Of a DNA stretch of 64,000 bases, positions 45,498 through 53,979 are shown piece by piece (the stretch's first letter is position 1; each line of letters opens with the position of its first letter). The stretch spans positions 19,682 through 83,681 of the forward strand of contig VRUJ01000016.1 of assembly GCA_019456165.1 (NCBI GenBank), written 5' to 3'. The notes under the pieces were generated by a model, which saw only the letters and a list, made by a program, of their open reading frames with translations, made no database searches and had not been told where the DNA came from. The position numbers and the translations under genes are program-made. This DNA is from Chloroflexota bacterium. GTDB taxonomy: Bacteria; Chloroflexota; Anaerolineae; Anaerolineales; UBA11579.

Positions 45498-45544
45498 TCC
45501 ATAAGTAGTTGTTGATTCTATAACTTTTCGTTTAACCTAAATGC

Positions 45545-46795
45545 TTACAGCAAGGCGCGGATTATCGCCCAAATAGAGCGGGGCTTTAGCGCTTTATTAA
45601 ATACCTGGCTGTACGGGGCATGCGCAGAGATTGCGTCGAACAGAGCTGCGCTTAAATTGGCATCTTGTCGAGCCGCGCGCAGAATGGGATCCAATAATCG
45701 AAAACGTGCCATATATATTGTCAGCAGACGCATAGCCCTGCCGTAGGGCAGGTCACGCGTGATATCCCTGTTAGCTGTGCGGAAGTGGGAATGAAAGGCA
45801 TGTTTAGATATACCTTTCTCCAGTATGGTTTTTGCTGCGCGGATTCCAGTCAAAACTGCAGAGGTTACTCCTTTACCTTTGAATGCGCGCACTAAACCGG
45901 CTGCATCTCCAATCATCACATAGCGGTCTCCGTAATACTTCTGCGCTAAAGATCGTGGAAAGCGCCCTTTGAAAAAGCGTAAGTCCGCGGGATTGTATTC
46001 TACGGCTTGGGAAATGGCTGGTAGTTGTGCACGAACCGTGGGATGATCTAGAAAAACCTGCATCAATTCTGTATCAACGGAAAGCCCCGCGATATTTATA
46101 GTCAGGTGATTACCTTTTGGGGTGATCGCACCGAACTCAATGCCGGGTTGAGGCAGCAGGAAGGCATGTATGTTTGAGCCAAAAGCCTCAACGCTTTCTG
46201 GGTCTGGGTGATATTTTGTTACCACAGAACTGAGGGCTAGCGGAGGCTTGTAGTTTGTTTGACGGGAAAAAAATGCAGCGCTGCCTTCGTCCATCCCAAA
46301 GGCCCCAACGACGATATCACACTCAAGCGGCGCGCTTTCAGTATAAACTACCACCTTTTCAGCATGAAATTCTATGTCTACAGCACGGGCAGAAATAATC
46401 GCGATACCATTTTGCTTGGCTTGTTCCAACATGTAGGCATCAAACTGCACCCGCCGCATGATAATGGAATCTTGCTCTTGGCTGGCCACCTTGATCTCTT
46501 CAGCAGCAGTGTGAAGGACATAGGCTTGGATTTCGCCTCTACTAAGGTTATAAGGAAAGGGTACTTTCAATTCAGCTTCTAAAAGGGAGGGAAGAGGGTG
46601 GGAAAGGACGCCAACGCACTGGTTATAATGGTGTTCTCCAGCAAATTGTTTGCCTTCTAAGATGGTGATCTGTAATCTCCGGTTCAACTCTGCGGCCAGA
46701 CGTTGTAATGCTAACCCACAAGCAACACCCCCTGGACCACCCCCAATGATCACTATGCGGCCGCCATCTGGAAGGGGACCAAGGCTTGATTTCAT
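45545..46795 (-). CDS. Geranylgeranyl-reductase-family FAD oxidoreductase (second of pair)
   Basis: This 416-residue flavoprotein has an N-terminal VIIGGGPGGVACGLAL dinucleotide motif and a mid-protein YVMIGDAAGLVRAFKGKGV segment, the FAD-closing G-D-A motif of GGR/UbiH-type enzymes. The substrate cysteine motif of GGRs appears here only as N-Q-C-V-G. It overlaps the upstream paralogue by four bases, so the two are co-translated. GGR-type enzymes saturate isoprenoid chains or carotenoid/quinone precursors. The actual substrate is unknown. Confidence 0.88.
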   Translation of the reverse strand: MKSSLGPLPDGGRIVIIGGGPGGVACGLALQRLAAELNRRLQITILEGKQFAGEHHYNQCVGVLSHPLPSLLEAELKVPFPYNLSRGEIQAYVLHTAAEEIKVASQEQDSIIMRRVQFDAYMLEQAKQNGIAIISARAVDIEFHAEKVVVYTESAPLECDIVVGAFGMDEGSAAFFSRQTNYKPPLALSSVVTKYHPDPESVEAFGSNIHAFLLPQPGIEFGAITPKGNHLTINIAGLSVDTELMQVFLDHPTVRAQLPAISQAVEYNPADLRFFKGRFPRSLAQKYYGDRYVMIGDAAGLVRAFKGKGVTSAVLTGIRAAKTILEKGISKHAFHSHFRTANRDITRDLPYGRAMRLLTIYMARFRLLDPILRAARQDANLSAALFDAISAHAPYSQVFNKALKPRSIWAIIRALL

Positions 46796-48075
46796 TCAAA
46801 TCTCCTTGAAATTCCAGTCTGTAAACCTCGCATAACGGCTCTCATTGATTTCAGGCTTAGGATGAGCCGAAACAGGTCGCGATATTGTTCATCACCAGTA
46901 AACAACCCCCATAACAAACGCATGTTCATTCGTTTCTCTGGTGGAATTGACAACTCCTCTTCCATCGTAAGCCTCCAAATCCGGGTTAAGGTTCGATTGT
47001 TTAATGTGAGATTCCACATTTGAAAGAGCATGCGGCCAAAAAAGTTATCTCTCGCAACCCTGCGGCAATGAGGTAAATACCCTTTATTAAAGGCCTGACT
47101 GGATATTCCATCTTGCACAGCTACCTGCATAGCAATTTTCGCAGTAAGGAAGGCGGAGCCTATACCATCTTTATATAGGCGTGTCACTGCTGCGTCTCCT
47201 ACAGCAACCCAACGGGACCCATAGTATCGGCGAGCGGGGCTTACAGCGATACGCGGGGTACAACCACATAAGCTGCTGAACGAAGAAAACTTTTTCAAGT
47301 CAAGGTCATGTAGTTCGAGAAAATCTCTGATGGTATCTTTGTTGAATCCGCTGCCAAGAAGGGAGATATTTAGATAGCGACCTTTGGGTATCAGCGCACC
47401 GAAAATTAAGCCAGGTGGATCCCTGAAAAACACACCTACTTCAGTTGGAGACCACTTGTCTGGGGTTAACATTTCATCTTGCGCCATGATGACAGTCTTG
47501 GGTGGTTGGTAACCAAACTCAGGTGACATAGGGGGGCGGCTGTTTACTCCTGTAGCAAGTACCAGCAAATCCGCGGATATTCGATCGCGAGCTGTATGGA
47601 CTACTGGTTTTTCTTCCCAAACAACTTTGCGAACGCGTGAGGGTATATGCTTTGCGCCTCGCAGGATAGCTTGTTCGAGTAAATATTTATCAAAACTTGC
47701 TATCGGCTCACCAGCTGACAAACGTGGCCCTGCTCCCCGATAGACGCTAATAATCTTCCTCTGGGGGTCAGGTTGTTCGAGCTGCACGACTACATCATCC
47801 AAATGGAGCGCATAGGTGGTTAATTCGGCTTGGATGAGTTCGTGGGGTAGGGATAAACCCAACGATTCCAAACCTTCTAACAAACGGCTTGACAAAATTC
47901 CCGCACAGCTATTACAACCCCCTGGACCAGGATTGGAAAAATTGCGTGGCTCGAAGATTAAAACCTCTAACTTCAATCCTAGTTTTCTTGCTGCTTTGAG
48001 GAGGTGCAGGGCGGCAAAACTGCCTGCCGGTCCGCCGCCTATCACACACACCCGGTCACCTTCCGATAATCGCAA
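46792..48075 (-). CDS. Geranylgeranyl-reductase-family FAD oxidoreductase (first of pair)
   Basis: This is a 427-residue paralogue of the following gene. The N-terminus reads VCVIGGGPAGSFAALHLL, followed by G-G-C-N-S-C-A-G-I, the cysteine-bearing motif of geranylgeranyl reductases. W-V-A-V-G-D-A-A-V-T-R-L-Y-K-D-G is the FAD-closing segment. It is the promoter-proximal member of a two-gene unit, and the pair could act as a heterodimer or sequentially. Upstream lies the IS256 remnant on the other strand. Confidence 0.9.
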   Translation of the reverse strand: MRLSEGDRVCVIGGGPAGSFAALHLLKAARKLGLKLEVLIFEPRNFSNPGPGGCNSCAGILSSRLLEGLESLGLSLPHELIQAELTTYALHLDDVVVQLEQPDPQRKIISVYRGAGPRLSAGEPIASFDKYLLEQAILRGAKHIPSRVRKVVWEEKPVVHTARDRISADLLVLATGVNSRPPMSPEFGYQPPKTVIMAQDEMLTPDKWSPTEVGVFFRDPPGLIFGALIPKGRYLNISLLGSGFNKDTIRDFLELHDLDLKKFSSFSSLCGCTPRIAVSPARRYYGSRWVAVGDAAVTRLYKDGIGSAFLTAKIAMQVAVQDGISSQAFNKGYLPHCRRVARDNFFGRMLFQMWNLTLNNRTLTRIWRLTMEEELSIPPEKRMNMRLLWGLFTGDEQYRDLFRLILSLKSMRAVMRGLQTGISRRFE

Positions 48076-48257
48076 ACCTACGTAACCTCCAGTCTATCAT
48101 CATAGCAAATAAAAAGTATATAGGCAACAATGGAAATACTAGAATAGAAAGGGAGTAATGCAAATGTGTTTGTGGATCGTCGCTTGAGATGAACAAAAAG
48201 ATTGGTTTTGGGTCAAATATTAACAAGATTGTAAGTATATTTAACTGCTTTGGGCGC

Positions 48258-48600
48258 TTGGTTAGTGTAAACTATTTTCTGTAAAATTAGTTTTCCAAGA
48301 ACGGTAGGTCAGGTGTATCCTAAAGGTTACTACAACAAAAAGGAGCACAACATGACCTACCAAGATGATTTTACCTTAACAACCGAATTATTGGAGCAGG
48401 TGACCGAGCAAGGGCTAGATTACCTGCCGGAGCTGATACGTATTGTGATCAATACAGCCATGCAAGCAGAACGACAGAAGCGTCTGGGTGTTGGACCTTA
48501 TGAACGGTCCGCTGAGCGCCAAGGGCAAAGCAACGGCTTCAAACCCAAAACGGTCAGCACCCGCATTGCGCCAATCATTGATGCGTGCGTATGGAGGGAT
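48258..48600 (+). mobile_element. IS256-family element remnant (5' end only)
   Basis: The leader from about 48258, with GTTAGTGTAA, then GGTCAGGTGTATCCT, then AAGGAGCACAACATG, matches the leader at 63884-63969 in arrangement and sequence. The transposase reading frame is cut after about 75 residues. No right end is recognised before the oxidoreductase gene, so the element is a deleted relic. Confidence 0.8.
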
Positions 48601-48624
48601 TACTTTTTAAATCAAAATCGATAA
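48352..48624 (+). pseudogene. IS256-family transposase, N-terminal fragment
   Basis: From the ATG at 48352 (AAGGAG box seven bases upstream) the product matches the start of IS256-type (MULE/DDE) transposases: M-T-Y-Q-D-D-F-T-L, E-L-I-R-I-V-I-N-T-A-M-Q-A-E-R, and G-F-K-P-K-T-V. The frame leaves the family after about residue 75 and ends at 48624. The catalytic DDE domain is missing, so it cannot transpose. Confidence 0.88.
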
Positions 48625-48762
48625 TGAATATAATGTATCTTGAAAACACCTCCAATAATCAAAGAATGAATTCCCATTTTGACCTCGATAAGTTTGCTGA
48701 GCAAAGGTATACTTTAATCAACGAAAATTCAAGTTCACCAGTAATAGAGAATCTTCTTTGTC

Positions 48763-49920
48763 ATGGAGCAGATATTGAAAGTGAATGGATCCAAAGCAAA
48801 TCGAGAATTCATCAACGGGGCTGATGCCATTGTTCGGGGGGCAATCCATGCGGAGTGTGATTTTTTCGCTGGGTACCCGATTACTCCTGCTACTCCAATA
48901 TTATTACAAATGGTAAATGAACTGCCTAAGGTGGGAGGAGTGGCCATCCAGGCTGAAGATGAGATCGCTGCTATTGGCATGTGCATCGGTGCTGCAATGG
49001 CAGGCAGCCGGGTACTTACGGCGACCAGCGGTCCAGGTATCAGCCTGTACAGCGAGAATATTGGGATGGCGATCATGGGTGAGGTTCCAATTGTGATCGT
49101 TGACTGCCAGCGGATGGGGCCCGCCACCGGCGGCGCTACCACCACATCCCAAGGTGATATACAATTCTTACGTTGGGGCACTTCGGGGGGTTATCCTGTA
49201 ATTGTGCTCTCGCCAACCAATGTGGTTGAGTGTTATAACCTCACGCGTAAAGCTTTCGATTTGTCAGAGCGTTTCCGAGTCCCTGTTTTCTTGGCTACAG
49301 ATAAAGAAACGGTTTCCACCAATGTCACCGTAAATACTGCTGACTTCGAAGCAGTGCCTGTCCGTGAACGAAATCTAGCTGCCGAGGGTATCGATTTTAT
49401 TCCATATCGCGTCGGACAAGCTTCGGATGTGCCCGACATGGCTGTTTATGGGGGAGCGCACATACTGCGTTTCACCACTTCATCGCATAATGAAAAGGGC
49501 TACCTTACCAAAAACCGTGATGATGTCGGAAGGTTAAATGAGCACCTTACAGAAAAAATTAGCGCTCACATTGATGAGATCGCTATGTTAAACACCGACC
49601 TCCAATCGGGCGCGGATACACTGATCATCAGTTATGGTGTGACCGCTCGTTCTGTAACTGAGGCAGTAAGACTGGCGCGCTTGGAAGGGAAAAAGGTATC
49701 TGCATTAACGATCTATTCATTGTGGCCAATCCCCGAAAGGCAAATCCGCGAAGTATTAGATGGGTATAAACGTGTCTTGGTGGTTGAATTGAACCACGGC
49801 CAATATCTTCGTGAAATCGAACGCCTGGCGAAGAATGACCAGGAAGTAATTGGATTATCCCGAGTCGATGGCGGTTTGATCTCACCTTCAGAAATCCTAG
49901 AAAAAGTGGGAATGCGATGA
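48763..49920 (+). CDS. korA: 2-oxoacid:ferredoxin oxidoreductase, alpha subunit
   Basis: This 385-residue subunit has the OFOR alpha domain (C-D-F-F-A-G-Y-P-I-T-P-A-T-P near residue 36, with the 2-oxoacid-binding Thr) and the domain II block SYGVTARSVTEAV...LWPIP. It oxidatively decarboxylates a 2-oxoacid, most often 2-oxoglutarate in this subfamily, to an acyl-CoA, passing electrons to ferredoxin. The gamma domain is not in this subunit. It is fused to beta downstream. The 3' end overlaps the next gene by four bases (ATGA). The symbol reflects the closest family; branched-chain 2-oxoacids are possible. Confidence 0.92.
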   Translation: MEQILKVNGSKANREFINGADAIVRGAIHAECDFFAGYPITPATPILLQMVNELPKVGGVAIQAEDEIAAIGMCIGAAMAGSRVLTATSGPGISLYSENIGMAIMGEVPIVIVDCQRMGPATGGATTTSQGDIQFLRWGTSGGYPVIVLSPTNVVECYNLTRKAFDLSERFRVPVFLATDKETVSTNVTVNTADFEAVPVRERNLAAEGIDFIPYRVGQASDVPDMAVYGGAHILRFTTSSHNEKGYLTKNRDDVGRLNEHLTEKISAHIDEIAMLNTDLQSGADTLIISYGVTARSVTEAVRLARLEGKKVSALTIYSLWPIPERQIREVLDGYKRVLVVELNHGQYLREIERLAKNDQEVIGLSRVDGGLISPSEILEKVGMR

Positions 49921-51251
49921 GCGCGGAAATTTTGAATAGTTATCTGAATGAAACCACCCTTCCATATCCATTCTGCCCAGGATGCGGACATAGTATGGTG
50001 TTGAACCAGCTGGATGCCGTACTAGTTGATTTGCAGATCGACCCTCACAAACTTGTGATTGTCACCGACATAGGGTGTGTGGGTCTTTCAGATAAATTTT
50101 TTGATACAAATGCTTTCCATGGTCTGCACGGCCGCTCGATGACATACGCAACAGGCATAAAGCTGGCGAATCCCGAATTAAAGGTAATCGTCTTGATAGG
50201 CGATGGGGGCTGCACAATTGGTGGGAATCACTTGATTAGCGCTGCCAGGCGTAACATCGGAATCTCGGTATTAGTTTTCAATAATCTTAATTTTGGAATG
50301 ACTGGGGGCGAGCATTCGGTGACCACTCCAACTGGGGCAATCACCGCAACTACAAATTACGGGCATATTGAGCGCCCTTTGGATATATGTGGGACCATTT
50401 CAGTAAATGGCGCCGGGTACGTTGCACGCTCCACAGTGTTTGAGAAGAACCTGCCTGAACTAATAACCGAAGCAATCGCGTATGACGGCTTCTCTCTTCT
50501 AGACATCTGGGAACTCTGCACTGCATATTATGCCCCTAAGAATCAGCTAAATAAGAAATCTTTGGAGCGCACGCTTGCCTCCCTGAATTTCTCCACCGGT
50601 GTTCTCCACCAGGAAATTCGTCCGGAGTATAGCCATGCTTATCGTACTGTAGTGACCGAGCAAGAAGAGGAAGCTTTGGAACCCGAAAAAACATCTCAAG
50701 AGCAATTTGGATCCAATCTCTCCAAAGAAGTTGATTTCATTATTGCAGGAGAAGCTGGAAAGAAGATCGTCTCGGGTGCCGCAGCATTCAGCCAGGGAGC
50801 ATTGAAATCGGGTTTGTGGGCCACCCAGCGTAATGATCATCCGGTAACTGTGCAGTCAGGCTATTCAGTAACTGAATTGAAATTAAGCCCAGAAGAGATC
50901 CTATTTACCGGAACCACGCGTCCAGATGTGATCATAGTTTTGTTTGATGAGGGGTTGAAGAAAGTAAGTCCTCAAATCAATGAACTTTGTGAGGATGACA
51001 CACTCTATATAAATTCAGATTTATTGCCTGTCGAGACGCGTGCAAAAGTAATCAGCCTGGATTTCACGAAAGCGGGTAAATGGTCTGGTAAAAAAAGATT
51101 ATGGTGCGTGATGGCGCTAGCAGAGCTTCTGCGAAACACTAATTATTATCCCTTAGAGGCTTTCCAGGCGGCAGTTTCCGAGCAAAAGAGATTTGCAGAG
51201 GATAACTTAACCGCAATCGAAGCTAGCGAGGGACTGATTTCTTTTTCTTAA
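49917..51251 (+). CDS. korB: 2-oxoacid:ferredoxin oxidoreductase, fused beta-gamma subunit
   Basis: Residues 1 to about 280 are the TPP-binding beta subunit, with P-F-C-P-G-C-G-H for the Fe-S cluster, DIGCVGLSDKFF, and the TPP-Mg motif I-G-D-G-G-C...N-N-L-N-F-G-M-T-G-G. Residues about 270-440 are a complete gamma domain (IIAGEAGKKIVSGAAAFSQG and VQSGYSVTELK). The fusion is unusual, since gamma more often stands alone or is fused to alpha. No delta (ferredoxin-type) subunit is encoded nearby, so an external ferredoxin is expected. Confidence 0.92.
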   Translation: MSAEILNSYLNETTLPYPFCPGCGHSMVLNQLDAVLVDLQIDPHKLVIVTDIGCVGLSDKFFDTNAFHGLHGRSMTYATGIKLANPELKVIVLIGDGGCTIGGNHLISAARRNIGISVLVFNNLNFGMTGGEHSVTTPTGAITATTNYGHIERPLDICGTISVNGAGYVARSTVFEKNLPELITEAIAYDGFSLLDIWELCTAYYAPKNQLNKKSLERTLASLNFSTGVLHQEIRPEYSHAYRTVVTEQEEEALEPEKTSQEQFGSNLSKEVDFIIAGEAGKKIVSGAAAFSQGALKSGLWATQRNDHPVTVQSGYSVTELKLSPEEILFTGTTRPDVIIVLFDEGLKKVSPQINELCEDDTLYINSDLLPVETRAKVISLDFTKAGKWSGKKRLWCVMALAELLRNTNYYPLEAFQAAVSEQKRFAEDNLTAIEASEGLISFS

Positions 51252-51315
51252 GCAATTTCAACCAAGGGAGGGATTCAGGGGGTCACCGGGAGGAAACTAT
51301 TCGAACTGGGAAAAA

Positions 51316-52209
51316 TTATTGAAATAAAATTCTTCGGTACTTATCAATTTTCCATTTTACGCGTCTAGGTAGTTTTAGTATTTCTAGATAGGGGCGATAA
51401 ATCCGATTTTGTAAGGCCAATTTATTACGCTCTTTATCTATTAGTGTTTTTTGTTCAGCTACCTTTGATTCGAATTGCCTTTTCGCATAATGGTAGAGTT
51501 CAATATCCAATTGGTTATATTTCTTTATTAACGCAATCGTATCCTTAGAAATTTCTGATCGTGGCAGCCTGTTTTGGGATACATTACGGACAACATAGTA
51601 CAATTTCTTCCAGCCATAGTGAAGTTTCAGCAAGATTAACGACTCCTCGAACCGTTCTAAGAGGCCGACAATTGAAAAGTGTGATTGGATGTTCTTTTTG
51701 GCTAAATCTAACAACTCAGGCGTACACTTTCCGTAAGCATAAAGGTGATCTTCTCCAGAAATTAGCCTTGTTTGACCGTTGTTCACTTCTGGGGTAATCC
51801 CGCTTTCGATATACTCATCTAAACCCATCTTTCCATTTTCAACTTTATCGTGCAGCAAGTGATCGCGGTCTCGCTTTACGTAATAATATTGAGAGATTAC
51901 GCGTTCAATCGGGTCGCGCAAGAGTGTGAAATAGCTCGCGGTTTGGGAAATGTGTTTATGCAATCCATATTGGAAGTGACCGCGAATCAATTTGAGATTA
52001 TTCCTGATCTCTATTTCCACATCTTTCAATGTATCTCCAGCTTCTTGGAGAATTAATTCATCGCCATGAATATGAAAGATTTCCTCCTTATTGAATTGGC
52101 GATCAATAATCCTATTTAAAGTGATACCCGCAGTTTTGGGAATATGAAGGAAAATTACCGTTTGGTCCTGAGGAATGGTTGAATCTTTTGAGTTTATTTC
52201 TTCTCTCAT
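51316..52209 (-). CDS. Sulfotransferase family protein
   Basis: This 297-residue cytosolic or membrane-peripheral protein has the PAPS 5'-phosphosulfate loop V-I-F-L-H-I-P-K-T-A-G-I-T near residue 18 and the 3'-phosphate motif Y-F-T-L-L-R-D-P-I-E-R-V-I-S-Q-Y-Y near 95. This pattern (HIPKTAGT and LRDPxxRxxS) is that of heparan-type or Stf0-like carbohydrate sulfotransferases. The C-terminus is basic and coiled. It is AT-rich like the glycan island at 30.7-36.3 kb and may modify the same surface polymer. No PAPS synthesis genes are adjacent. Confidence 0.88.
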   Translation of the reverse strand: MREEINSKDSTIPQDQTVIFLHIPKTAGITLNRIIDRQFNKEEIFHIHGDELILQEAGDTLKDVEIEIRNNLKLIRGHFQYGLHKHISQTASYFTLLRDPIERVISQYYYVKRDRDHLLHDKVENGKMGLDEYIESGITPEVNNGQTRLISGEDHLYAYGKCTPELLDLAKKNIQSHFSIVGLLERFEESLILLKLHYGWKKLYYVVRNVSQNRLPRSEISKDTIALIKKYNQLDIELYHYAKRQFESKVAEQKTLIDKERNKLALQNRIYRPYLEILKLPRRVKWKIDKYRRILFQ

Positions 52210-52334
52210 TAGGTCTTATTTTACTTTATAATTATTTTAGCTATTTAGCGGGTTGTAGGATACCATGAAACCCTAACTCGAATTACCCTCGTTAATAATT
52301 TATTACGTATCCAAGAAAAAAATAGATCTTTCTC

Positions 52335-53408
52335 TTAGCTTTCAATAGTGACAAATTTATTGAGCAGCTCTTCGGAAGCGGATGAAACTTCTAACCAAAA
52401 GCGTTTATTTTCCGGATCTCCGGGCATAAAGAGATTATCGTACTTTATGCGGTCTTCCCCAGGTGGAATCCTTTCCTCAACACGTACTGCAAATTCCCGT
52501 AATTGGCGCGCGTTCGCTAATTTTGAGTTCTGAGCAATGTAATATAGCCCGAGCTTTTCCACAGCATTAATTTCTCGGCCAGTTTCGCGCCCAGCCGCGA
52601 CGAATTGGCTTAATACGATCAATATTCGGTCACCAAAGCTCATGGGAGGGATAATAAATTCGTTCTCGGTGGGAATCCGGCTGAGTAGGTCAGTCCCTTT
52701 TGGGCGTGATCCAAGCCGTTGTTTCATTCCAGCGAGACTAAATCCTGAGCTGCCAGCAAAGACAAATACAATGGAAGTAGATTTTTCAATTGCTTTGTCC
52801 AGGAATGGTAACAGTATCTCGTACGGCCAAGGCTCATTTTGTTTAGCATCAACTTCGTCCACTAAGCAGAGAGTGGGTTCGCTAGTTTTCGATAAAACCT
52901 CAAGCGCGGAAGAAAATCCTTTTTCGTCTAATTTGGCAAGGTTTAGTTCGTGATATTGAATCAACTCGCCCTGAGATTTTACTATTTGCTGCACCAAGAA
53001 GGTTTTCCCACTTCCGGGGGCTGCCCAGATAAGGTGGTTTTCTCTCCGTTTACTTGGATTCTCAATTCCTGATAGTATATTTTGTTTGGCATCTTTTAAG
53101 GAGTTTAGGACTTCTTCTTCATATCGGGTGTAATGACCCACGACGCGATAACGTGACAGATTGACCACACTAAGATCAGAAATAAAGGGGAGCTGCCAAT
53201 ATGGGCTGGTCTTGCCGATTTCTTTCAGCGCCCGGTGATTATCTTCAAGGTAGGTTTCAGCTTGTGATAGGGATTGTTCGAGACGATCCCTAAATACCGG
53301 AATGCTGAAAACTTTCCCCCAATCTGCTACAGGCAAAATGTAATCATCTGCGAGAGAGACATATTGAGGCCGCCTTTTTACGTGATCTTCCGACCGGAAG
53401 AGATTCAT
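52335..53408 (-). CDS. AAA-type ATPase of unknown function, partner of MerB-like gene
   Basis: This 357-residue protein has Walker A A-A-P-G-S-G-K-T near 129-136 and Walker B T-L-C-L-V-D-E-V-D-A near 179-188. An N-terminal segment of about 100 residues matches no family I know, and an arginine-rich C-terminal helix bundle follows. No membrane segment is seen. Its ATG lies six bases after the stop of the MerB-like gene, so the two are almost certainly one transcript. It could remodel or deliver a substrate, but there is no direct indication. Confidence 0.82.
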   Translation of the reverse strand: MNLFRSEDHVKRRPQYVSLADDYILPVADWGKVFSIPVFRDRLEQSLSQAETYLEDNHRALKEIGKTSPYWQLPFISDLSVVNLSRYRVVGHYTRYEEEVLNSLKDAKQNILSGIENPSKRRENHLIWAAPGSGKTFLVQQIVKSQGELIQYHELNLAKLDEKGFSSALEVLSKTSEPTLCLVDEVDAKQNEPWPYEILLPFLDKAIEKSTSIVFVFAGSSGFSLAGMKQRLGSRPKGTDLLSRIPTENEFIIPPMSFGDRILIVLSQFVAAGRETGREINAVEKLGLYYIAQNSKLANARQLREFAVRVEERIPPGEDRIKYDNLFMPGDPENKRFWLEVSSASEELLNKFVTIES

Positions 53409-53414
53409 CAGACT

Positions 53415-53888
53415 TCAGTTGAATGCTGCAGAGCCTTCCCTCCACCTGGTGAATGGTGACATCATATAACCTACGCTTGAAGGAGGATCAATTTCTAGGA
53501 TCTCATCATCTTTCATGCGCACAAAGATGGGTTTGCCACAGTCTAAACATCGCGTATCGAGGCGAACTTCCTTCCCTGGGAAAAGCCAGCGCACGGCTAG
53601 CGCTTCAAGCCCTCACTGGGCATACCATTTTTGCTCCCCACCCACAGTTATTAGATGGTGGGTGGGAACATTGGAAAATGGCGCCCATGATTCAATGAAA
53701 TCTGTATCATGGCTCATCCAACATCCAAATACTGATGCATCGGCAGCTTCGCGTTGCAACTCTCGGGCTTCATCAGGCAGTATGTTGAATATTTCTGCTA
53801 ATTCGGTGTAATGGGGCGCTCGTCCGGTATCGATAAAATGTTGGAGTATGGTGGTATAAGTTTGCTGCAATAATTCCGCTTTTTCCAT
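53415..53888 (-). CDS. MerB-like (organomercurial-lyase family) protein, probable selenoprotein read through UGA
   Basis: The frame from the ATG at 53888 runs 91 codons, meets a TGA at 53613-53615, then continues open to a TGA at 53415, giving 157 residues with Sec at 92. The first half has a winged-helix N-terminus and S-W-A-P-F-S-N-V-P-T-H-H. After it, W-Y-A-Q-[U]-G-L-E-A-L aligns with MerB Y-A-x-C-A-x-D, whose Cys (E. coli Cys96) attacks mercury. The Asp99 partner becomes Glu here, and the downstream D-T-R-C-L-D-C-G-K-P matches the MerB Cys117 region. The C-terminal part with MerB Cys159 is absent. A SECIS-like hairpin follows the TGA, and SelB is encoded in the window. It lies downstream of plsC. 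If translation ends at the TGA, the product would be a 91-residue stub. Confidence 0.75.
53580..53606 (-). promoter_or_regulatory. Candidate bacterial SECIS element for the UGA at 53613-53615
   Basis: In the mRNA, seven bases after the UGA a hairpin starts. A lower stem of four pairs (GAAG with UUUC, including one G-U) is followed by a C-U mismatch and an upper stem of six pairs (GCUAGC with GCUGGC). The apical loop is C-G-U-G-C. The loop begins 18 bases after the UGA, and its second base is G. Known bacterial SECIS elements have an apical loop 16-37 bases downstream with a G among the first two loop bases. It matches by eye; no folding energy was computed. Confidence 0.65.
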
Positions 53889-53979
53889 AGCTTACTTTTT
53901 GACCAAGTTGAAAAGTTGTTGCCAAGCTTCAAAACTGTAATTGGGGAAGATATTCTAGGATAAGTTTACTAGAATAATT

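Noticed and set aside
53453..53811. Plus-strand frames over the MerB-like region
   Set aside because: The minus-strand readthrough product has recognisable MerB-type motifs, and the plus-strand products have none.
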